Assembly: GCF_005887615.1 (NCBI RefSeq)
Contig: NZ_VANS01000001.1
Coordinates: 1,413,415 to 1,477,414 of the forward strand
Direction: 5' to 3'
Source: Sulfitobacter sabulilitoris
GTDB lineage: Bacteria; Pseudomonadota; Alphaproteobacteria; Rhodobacterales; Rhodobacteraceae
DNA length: 64,000 nt
In this document: positions 58,164-64,000 of the stretch, one piece after another
Layout of the letters: each line of letters opens with the position of its first letter
Numbering within the stretch: position 1 is the stretch's first letter
Notes under the pieces: generated by a model
Database searches by the model: none
What the model was told of the DNA's origin: nothing
What the model saw: only the letters and a program-made list of their open reading frames with translations
Program-made: the position numbers and the translations under genes

Positions 58164-58948
58164 CAGTGTTCGGCCTCCAGCGCGGCGCCAAGGTAGGCTT
58201 CCTGAACCTTGGGATTGCCGCGCACCTCTTCGGGTTTTCCGGTTGCGATGATTTCGCCGTAGACCAGCACCGAAATGCGGTCGGCAAGGCCAAAGACCAC
58301 GCCCATGTCATGCTCCACCATCACCAGCGTCTTGTTCACGGTGACCTTGCGAATGAGGTCCACGATGTAATCCGTCTCCGAATGGCTCATGCCCGCCGTC
58401 GGCTCGTCCAGCATGATGACATCGGCGCCCCCCGCGATGGTGATCCCGATCTCCAGCGCACGCTGCTCGGCATAGCTCAGCACGCCTGCAGGCAGATCGC
58501 GGCGGTTGGTCAGGTTGATCTGCTCGAGGATCGCATCCGCCGCCTCGGTCAGATCGCGCGACCGCGCCACCATGTGCCAGAACGAATACTTGTACCCCTT
58601 GGACCACAAAAGCGAACAGCGCACGTTTTCGAACACCGTCATCGCGGGAAAGATGTTGGTGATCTGGAAACTGCGCGACAGGCCCATGCGGTTGATCTGG
58701 AACGGCGCCAGCCCCGCGAGGTCCTGACCATGCAGGCTGACGGTGCCGGAGGTGGGCGGAAACCTTGCCGTGATCAGGTTGAACAGCGTGGATTTTCCGG
58801 CACCGTTCGGCCCGATCACCGCATGGCGTTCGCCTTTTTCGATCGACAGGTCGATGCCGCGGATGATCTCGGCCTTGCCGAAACTTTTCTTCAGCCCCGA
58901 TATATCGAGCGCGGGCGCGGGCGCCGAAGAACGGTTCATCGCGTTCAT
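58163..58948 (-). CDS. livG: Branched-chain-type ABC importer, ATPase LivG
   Basis: A 261-residue ATPase with Walker A GPNGAGKST, signature LSYAEQR and Walker B VIMLDEPTAGM followed by the HD segment VEHDMGVVFGLADRI. Gene order SBP-livH-livM-livG-livF is canonical for branched-chain amino-acid or amide importers. Starts possible at 58948 (overlapping livM) or 58939. Confidence 0.95.
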   Translation of the reverse strand: MNAMNRSSAPAPALDISGLKKSFGKAEIIRGIDLSIEKGERHAVIGPNGAGKSTLFNLITARFPPTSGTVSLHGQDLAGLAPFQINRMGLSRSFQITNIFPAMTVFENVRCSLLWSKGYKYSFWHMVARSRDLTEAADAILEQINLTNRRDLPAGVLSYAEQRALEIGITIAGGADVIMLDEPTAGMSHSETDYIVDLIRKVTVNKTLVMVEHDMGVVFGLADRISVLVYGEIIATGKPEEVRGNPKVQEAYLGAALEAEH

Positions 58949-60234
58949 GCGCTCTCCTCCTCAAGTGAATTGGCGCGGTGCCAGGCCGCGCGCAGGGTGG
59001 GCATGTTGCGGCGCATGATGGCAAATGCAACGACCGTGATGACCAGCGCCATCAGCCACGGCACGACGGCATGGCTGTCGAATGTGGTCCAGAACAGCGT
59101 CATCTCGCTTTCGCCCAAGGGCGCGTGGCGCAGATGAAAGATCATCTCGATCAGCGCACACAGGCCGAAAATGCCGATGATCGCGGGGATCAGCGTGATG
59201 ATATAGGGCACCACCAGATGTCCCGCGCGGCCCAGCCGGAAGGCCGGAACATGCATCATCAGAACCCCCGCCAGGCCGCCGGGAAAATACATCACCGTCG
59301 CCACGAACAAGGCCCCGACATAGAGCTGCCAAAGCTCGGTCTGAAGGCTGAGCACGGTTTGCAGCAGCGTGAACACGATGGCACCGATGATGGGCCCGAA
59401 GAAGAACCCGATACCGCCAAGGAACGTGATCAGCAAAATCGCCCCCGATTGGGTCAGGTTCAGGTTTTCCTCGGTCAGGATCTCGTAGTTGATGGCGAAA
59501 AGCCCCCCCGCGATCCCGGCGAAGAACCCGGAGGCGCAAAAGGAATAGAACCGCACCCAGCGCGCGGAATAGCCGAGGAACTCGGCCCGTTCGGGATTGT
59601 CGCGGACCGCATTGGCCATGCGCCCCACCGGCGTGCGCGAGAAGAGATACATCAGCAGCGCCGACACGATCAGCCAGAACACGATCAGGTAATAGACTTC
59701 GATCTGTTGCAGGAATTCGACGCCAAAGAACGGCAGGCCATAGGTGCGGTCGCCGCTCACGCCTTCCTCTCCGCCGAAGAACGCCACGATGATGATCGAA
59801 CAGGCCGCGATCAATTCACCCACGCCAAGCGAGATCATGGCAAAGACCGTCCCGGCCTTGCGCGTCGAAAACGACCCCACGATGGTGGCCAGCCCCAGCC
59901 CGAACAGCCCGCCGAAGATCGGCAGCAAGGGCAACGGCAGCGGCAGGCTCATGTCCTCAACCATGTTCATGATGTGGACGCAGAAGAACCCGCCCACGCC
60001 CATATAGACCGCGTGGCCGAACGACAGCATCCCGCCCTGCCCCAACAGCATGTTGTAGCTGAGCGCGAAGATGATCGTGATTGCCATCTGGTTCATGATC
60101 GTGATGGCGGAGTTGGATTGAAAGATGAAGGGCATCGCCAGCAGGAACAGCGTGGCAATGACCCAGGGCGCGGCGCTCAGCGTGCTGATGCGGCCGGCGC
60201 GCAGGTTGGTCGGTGTGGTGGCTTGCTCGGTCAT
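58945..60234 (-). CDS. livM: Branched-chain-type ABC importer, permease LivM
   Basis: A 429-residue permease with about ten membrane helices and the family core SYNMLLGQGGMLSFGHAVYMGVGGF. It is longer than the usual 320-350 residues: two extra helices at the C-terminus (YIITLIPAIIGIFGLCAL and VVPWLMALVITVVAFAI) follow the standard fold. Overlaps livH and livG by four bases each. Confidence 0.92.
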   Translation of the reverse strand: MTEQATTPTNLRAGRISTLSAAPWVIATLFLLAMPFIFQSNSAITIMNQMAITIIFALSYNMLLGQGGMLSFGHAVYMGVGGFFCVHIMNMVEDMSLPLPLPLLPIFGGLFGLGLATIVGSFSTRKAGTVFAMISLGVGELIAACSIIIVAFFGGEEGVSGDRTYGLPFFGVEFLQQIEVYYLIVFWLIVSALLMYLFSRTPVGRMANAVRDNPERAEFLGYSARWVRFYSFCASGFFAGIAGGLFAINYEILTEENLNLTQSGAILLITFLGGIGFFFGPIIGAIVFTLLQTVLSLQTELWQLYVGALFVATVMYFPGGLAGVLMMHVPAFRLGRAGHLVVPYIITLIPAIIGIFGLCALIEMIFHLRHAPLGESEMTLFWTTFDSHAVVPWLMALVITVVAFAIMRRNMPTLRAAWHRANSLEEESA

Positions 60235-61187
60235 GCGTCACGCTTTCCAAACAGGCCCTGCGGGCGCAGCACCAGGATCAGCACCATCAGAAGATAGGGC
60301 AGGATCGGGCCGATCTGCGGCAAGGTCAGTGTCCAAAGATCGCGCAGCGCGCTGTCGTCCAGGTCTTCGGGCATGGTGAACCCGATGGCCATCAGGATAT
60401 CGGCGAACGCGATATTGTAGGCGGCGGCGAAGGTGGTGATCCAGCCGATCAGCAGCGATGCGACCAACGCGCCCCAAAGCGACCCCAACCCGCCGATCAC
60501 GATGGTCACGAACACGATGGAGCCCAGCAGGAACGCCATGCCGGGGAACGTGCCAAGCACCGGCCCCGCGATCACGCCCGCCACGCCGGCCAGCGCGGTG
60601 CCCACGCCAAAGACGCCCATGAACACCAAAGGCACGTTGTGGCCCAGCGCCTCGACCGTGCGCGGATAGCTGAGCGCAGCCTGGATGATCATGCCGACGC
60701 GGGTGCGCGTGAGGATATACAGCAGCGCGATGAAGATGCCCACGGACACGAAGATCATGAAGATCTTGTACGCCGGGATCGAGTTGCCCGCGATCGCAAA
60801 GGCGGTGAATTGCAGGACCTCGGGGATGTCGTAGGGCATCTGGTTCTTGCCCCACAGAAACTGCACCAGCTCTTCGATCAAGAGCGCCAGGCCGAAGGTA
60901 AATATAAGTTCGGGCACATGCCCGTATTGGTGGACCCGCCGCAGCCCGTACCTCTCGACCCCCGCGCCCAACACGCCCACGATCAGCGGCGCGATCAGCA
61001 ATCCCATCCAGAAGCCGAAGAACAGGCTGATCTGGAAGGCGAAATAGGCACCCAGCATGTAGAAACTGGCATGGGCAAAGTTCAGCACACCCATCATCGA
61101 GAAAATGAGGGTCAGGCCGGCCGACAACATGAACAACAAGAGTCCAGTCACCAGCCCGTCGATCAGATTGACGAGTATGAGGTCCAT
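60231..61187 (-). CDS. livH: Branched-chain-type ABC importer, permease LivH
   Basis: A 318-residue permease with about eight membrane helices and the typical LINLIDGLVTGLL-like N-terminus, GVLNFAHASFYMLGAYFAF motif and a cytoplasmic loop with TRVGMIIQAA that contacts the ATPases. Separated by 89 bases and a hairpin from the substrate-binding protein gene, and coupled to livM. Confidence 0.93.
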   Translation of the reverse strand: MDLILVNLIDGLVTGLLLFMLSAGLTLIFSMMGVLNFAHASFYMLGAYFAFQISLFFGFWMGLLIAPLIVGVLGAGVERYGLRRVHQYGHVPELIFTFGLALLIEELVQFLWGKNQMPYDIPEVLQFTAFAIAGNSIPAYKIFMIFVSVGIFIALLYILTRTRVGMIIQAALSYPRTVEALGHNVPLVFMGVFGVGTALAGVAGVIAGPVLGTFPGMAFLLGSIVFVTIVIGGLGSLWGALVASLLIGWITTFAAAYNIAFADILMAIGFTMPEDLDDSALRDLWTLTLPQIGPILPYLLMVLILVLRPQGLFGKRDA

Positions 61188-61235
61188 AGCCCCTCCGGTC
61201 GGGTCAGATTACAAGGGTCGCGGCGTGTGCGGCCC

Positions 61236-61260
61236 CCTGCCCCGGACGAACCGGGACAGG
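61236..61260 (-). promoter_or_regulatory. Intercistronic stem-loop between the SBP gene and livH
   Basis: On the minus-strand transcript CCUGUCCCGG pairs with CCGGGGCAGG (10 pairs, one G-U) across a 5-base loop, 17 bases after the stop of the substrate-binding protein. Such hairpins commonly protect the upstream message, giving more binding protein than permease. Confidence 0.6.
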
Positions 61261-61276
61261 AGGCCAGAAGCGCGGA

Positions 61277-62524
61277 TCAGGGGCGCTTCATGTCGCAGGT
61301 GCTGGGGCTGTCCATCGCCGCCATTTTCACGGTTTCCTCCGTGACAAGCCCGAAGCCGGAGTTGTCGTAGTCAAAGGTCACACCTTCGTCGGTATGGGCG
61401 TGAATATGCATGTCCTGAATGGCCTGATGGTCATTGGGGCGCATGAATACCTTGCCGCCCCACATGCTGTCGTATTCCATGCCTTCCAGCGCGGTGGCGA
61501 CGGCGACCACATCATCGGCGGTTCCGGCATCTTCGATCGCCAGCTTGAGCATGTCGATCACGTTGAAGATGCGGGACTGGTCGATGTTGCCGTCCGGGTA
61601 CTTGGCCTTGTAGGCGGTGTACATGTCCGCCGCTTCCTGTGTCGCGGGGGGGTTGATCTCGCCCTGCGCGATCAGGCGGATGGTGCCCTTGCCCTGCTCG
61701 CCGAAGGCCGCCGTGATGCCGGATCCGGCGGCATAGTAGGTATAGATCGGCCCGGTATACCCGTTCTCGATCACCGACTTGCCAAGACCCAGCATGTCAG
61801 AGCCCCAGTTGCCGGTGATGACCGCATCCGCACCCGATGCCACGATCTTGCGCGCGTAGGGCGTGAAATCCTTGACCTTGCCGATGGGGTGCAATTCGTT
61901 GCCGACGATTTCCACGTCGGGGCGTTTCGCGCCCAGATTGGCCACCGCCGCATCGGCCACCGCCTTGCCGAACGAATAGTCCTGCCCGATGATATAGACC
62001 TTCTTGATGCTGTCGTCCTTTGCCATCACATCGGTCAGCGCATCCATCTTGATGTCGGCGTTGGCGTCGAAACGGAAGTGCCAGAAGTTGCACTTGTCGT
62101 TGGTCAGCGCCGGATCGACGGCGGCATAGTTGAGAAACAGGACCCGGCTGTCGGGGTTGCGCTTGTTGTGCTTTTCAACCGCTTCGGTCAGCGCGTTGGC
62201 CACGCCCGAGCTGTTGCCCTGCGCGATAAAGCGGATGCCCTGATCGATCGCGACCTGAAGCTGGATCAGCGATTCCTTGGGGCTGATCTTGTTGTCGAAG
62301 GCGACGATTTCGAACATCTCGCCACCCAGCACACCGCCCTTTTCGTTCACCAGCTTTTCAGCCGCGAATTCGAACTGGTGCAGACCGTTCGTGCCGGTGC
62401 TGGCAAAGGGCCCCGAAAGCGGGTCGATGAACGCGATCTTGATCGTATCTGCGAAAGATGCACTTGCACCCATCACCAAGGCCAGCGCGGTTGTCACGCC
62501 AAGCGTGGTCGTTTTCTTGAGCAT
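61277..62524 (-). CDS. ABC importer substrate-binding protein (Leu/Ile/Val-binding type)
   Basis: A 415-residue periplasmic type-I binding protein. Signal peptide ends ASASFA-DT; the mature protein begins IKIAFIDPLSGPFASTG, the typical LivJ/K opening. AT positions 140-260 it has the inter-domain KKVYIIGQDYSFGKAVADAA and AVITGNWGSDMLGL. Length exceeds LivJ (about 345), as in amide or aromatic-acid binding relatives. Ribosome-binding site GGGAGGAAA is strong. The ligand is not determinable; the operon context suggests a catabolic substrate. Confidence 0.92.
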   Translation of the reverse strand: MLKKTTTLGVTTALALVMGASASFADTIKIAFIDPLSGPFASTGTNGLHQFEFAAEKLVNEKGGVLGGEMFEIVAFDNKISPKESLIQLQVAIDQGIRFIAQGNSSGVANALTEAVEKHNKRNPDSRVLFLNYAAVDPALTNDKCNFWHFRFDANADIKMDALTDVMAKDDSIKKVYIIGQDYSFGKAVADAAVANLGAKRPDVEIVGNELHPIGKVKDFTPYARKIVASGADAVITGNWGSDMLGLGKSVIENGYTGPIYTYYAAGSGITAAFGEQGKGTIRLIAQGEINPPATQEAADMYTAYKAKYPDGNIDQSRIFNVIDMLKLAIEDAGTADDVVAVATALEGMEYDSMWGGKVFMRPNDHQAIQDMHIHAHTDEGVTFDYDNSGFGLVTEETVKMAAMDSPSTCDMKRP

Positions 62525-63032
62525 TTGGTTTCCTCCCTAGGACGGCCCCAACATGTTTGAATGCATCTCATGTGCGTCGGGTCCTTGCGAAAGCCTTGCA
62601 CAACGGGGACCAAAGTCAAGCTTTTGGCGCACCCCGAAATGAATCTCGTCCGGGCCGGTTTCTACCCGTTGTGAAATGCTGCGCTGCACTATCCGCGACG
62701 GCCGCGTCAAACCACGTTCGGCGGGTCCGCAAACACCCACTTGAACGACAGGACATCATCGCGCATCGCATTGTTATAATTAAATTATTCACAACAACAC
62801 CTTGGCCGGGAATCCATCGAGGGCAGCGACGCGACCAGGCGGGCACGCGGACCATCCGCGCGCGTATCTCGCACTTGCAGCAATATTCAGGGGCGATAAC
62901 CGCCGCGCCGAACCGGGAAATACTGTGGCGGCAAGGCGGATCGACGCCGCACGTTTGGCGCGAATTATTCCGCTCTGCGGAACTACCTTCCGCCCGGTTG
63001 AATCACTTCGTCACCAGCGCGCGGCCCAGACC
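62525..63032 (-). other. Leader region of the ABC importer operon
   Basis: This 508-base gap follows the iclR stop and precedes the substrate-binding protein gene. Much is GC-rich non-coding sequence; an AT-rich island at 62771-62794 contains the near-palindrome ATAATT-A-AATTAT (62776-62788), the most likely operator or promoter of the importer operon. No convincing small gene was found. Confidence 0.5.
62776..62788. promoter_or_regulatory. AT-rich near-palindrome, candidate operator of the importer operon
   Basis: Arms ATAATT and AATTAT flank one base within a 24-base AT-rich stretch, very unlike the surrounding GC-rich sequence. It lies 250 bases before the binding-protein gene. IclR-family regulators often bind short AT-rich palindromes and an iclR gene is adjacent, but this link is inferred. 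Confidence 0.35.
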
Positions 63033-63830
63033 TCAGCCCCGGATGCTCAGCGCTTCGGCGGCCTGGATCAGACGCTTGGCATAAACGCTTTCCAGTTGGC
63101 GCTTCTTGACGTGAAACGACGGGCCGCCAACGTTCAGCCCATAGACCCGCGACCCGCCCAGCGAATACACCGGCACGGCGATGCCATTCACATCCGCCCG
63201 CCACTCGCCGTAGCCGCTGCAATAGCCGACATCGCCGTATTCTTCCTGGGCACGGGCAAAGCTTGACAGGCGTTCGGCCTGCGTGTCCGGTTCCGTCCGG
63301 GCGGCGTAGTCGAAGATCTCCGCGCGCTCGTCCTCGCGCATCCCCACCAGGATCGCCCGGCCGATGGCCGAGAAAAACAGCGGCAGGCGAGAGCCCACAC
63401 GCATCGACAGCGACACATCCTCGCGCGAGGGCTGGACCGCGACATAGACCACATCGAGCCGGTGGCGTTCACCCAAGGCCACCGTGATATAAGAGTTCGG
63501 GCCGTTGCGCAGGGCGGTCATCTCTTCCTCCGCCCGCTCGCCGATATCGAGGCCCGCCATCACGCCAAAGCCAAGTTGCAGCACCCCCGCGCCAAGCCGG
63601 TACGTGCCGGTGCGCGCATCGGCAACAAGGTAGTCGAGCGCACAGAGCGTATGCGTCAGCCGCGAGATCGTCGCCTTGGGCAGCCCGGTGCGATCGGCGA
63701 AATCCGCATTGGTCAGCGTGATCTCTCCGGGTTGGTAGCAGCGCAGGATATCCAGCCCCCGCGCCAGCGCGGTGACGAAATTGCGGTCTTTCGCCTCGGC
63801 CGGGTCGGTGGTGAATTCCGATTGCGCCAT
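63033..63830 (-). CDS. IclR family transcriptional regulator
   Basis: A 265-residue regulator. The winged helix-turn-helix reads NADFADRTGLPKATISRLTHTL (about residues 40-62); the C-terminal IclR effector domain (about 85-260) has SMRVGSRLPLFFSAIGRAIL and AVPVYSLGG. The ATG at 63830 is preferred over a TTG two codons earlier. It sits between the phosphotransferase gene and the importer operon on the same strand and likely controls one or both. Confidence 0.92.
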   Translation of the reverse strand: MAQSEFTTDPAEAKDRNFVTALARGLDILRCYQPGEITLTNADFADRTGLPKATISRLTHTLCALDYLVADARTGTYRLGAGVLQLGFGVMAGLDIGERAEEEMTALRNGPNSYITVALGERHRLDVVYVAVQPSREDVSLSMRVGSRLPLFFSAIGRAILVGMREDERAEIFDYAARTEPDTQAERLSSFARAQEEYGDVGYCSGYGEWRADVNGIAVPVYSLGGSRVYGLNVGGPSFHVKKRQLESVYAKRLIQAAEALSIRG

Positions 63831-63832
63831 CC

Positions 63833-64000
63833 TCAACCCTCGTTCAGCGCCCTGAGACCGTTTTCCGCAAAGACCGGCACATATTGCCCTACCTTCAGGG
63901 CGCGCTCGGGGTTCGAGGCATTGCCATCCAACGCGCGTTTCAGCACGCCCTGAATGATCGCCGACATCCGGAAAAAGCAGAACGCGAGGTAGTACCCGAA
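63833..64000 (-). CDS. Phosphotransferase family protein (COG3173/APH-like), C-terminal fragment
   Basis: Only the last 55 residues are in the window. The segment YYLAFCFFRMSAIIQGVLKRAL, followed by DGNASNPERALKVGQYV, resembles the C-terminus of bacterial APH-like phosphotransferases related to the kinase half of ACAD10/11 and to LvaA. The stop (TGA 63835-63833) is 2 bases before the iclR ATG, so they are co-transcribed. Assignment rests on this short tail. Confidence 0.6.
   Translation of the reverse strand, partial: FGYYLAFCFFRMSAIIQGVLKRALDGNASNPERALKVGQYVPVFAENGLRALNEG

Noticed and set aside
62557-63084. Plus-strand frame of 175 codons in the leader of the importer operon
   Set aside because: It runs into the 3' end of iclR on the opposite strand, lacks a ribosome-binding site and has mixed low-complexity composition.

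Overview
The window is GC-rich and densely coded, and looks like a chromosomal segment of a Rhodobacterales (Roseobacter-group) alphaproteobacterium. The reasons are the uninterrupted ruvC-ruvA-ruvB-ybgC-tolQRAB-pal-cpoB-tilS order, a DUF1127 protein, phosphatidylcholine synthase, the YcjX/TIGR01620 pair, heavy use of ATGA stop/start overlaps, and a CtrA-type TTAA-N7-TTAA box. No tRNA, rRNA, CRISPR array, transposase, integron or phage gene was seen.

Layout. Positions 1-9331 (all minus): Holliday-junction genes ruvCAB, a conserved hypothetical, the Tol-Pal envelope complex with ybgC and cpoB, and the start of tilS. Positions 9332-17187: a DUF1127 gene with a bidirectional terminator, a small membrane protein, prmA with MATE and MFS transporters, priA, and a transaldolase. 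Positions 17333-28179: DUF484-xerC, pcs, an EamA permease, ogt, ileS, a TIGR01620/GNAT/YcjX operon, and truA. Positions 28195-31785: a translationally coupled operon of three poorly understood genes (DUF3726-like, a 550-residue unknown, an M19-like protein lacking usual metal ligands) plus an upstream DoxX gene. Positions 32026-33938: an ECF sigma factor, RskA-type anti-sigma factor and fasciclin protein.

Positions 34008-64000 form an accessory catabolic region. LysR, hydantoinase/oxoprolinase subunits HyuA and HyuB, a DAO-type FAD oxidoreductase, a uronate-dehydrogenase-like enzyme and an AbrB-family membrane protein make one unit. An acyl-CoA synthetase, 3-hydroxyacyl-CoA dehydrogenase, crotonase, ACAD10/11-like acyl-CoA dehydrogenase and two SDRs make a second, plus-strand operon. 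Convergent to it is a minus-strand operon of enoyl-CoA hydratase-like protein, serine hydrolase, acetoacetyl-CoA synthetase, thioesterase II and amidohydrolase. A branched-chain-type ABC importer, an IclR regulator and the tail of a COG3173-type phosphotransferase close the window.

The most interesting inference is that two ACAD10/11-like dehydrogenases, an acyl-CoA synthetase, SDRs and a phosphotransferase lie near a dedicated importer and regulator. This combination recalls pathways that phosphorylate 4-hydroxyacyl-CoA (bacterial levulinate Lva enzymes, mammalian ACAD10/11). A second notable feature is a dispersed hairpin-plus-GTATTT element found four times, each time just 3' of a CDS and in its orientation.
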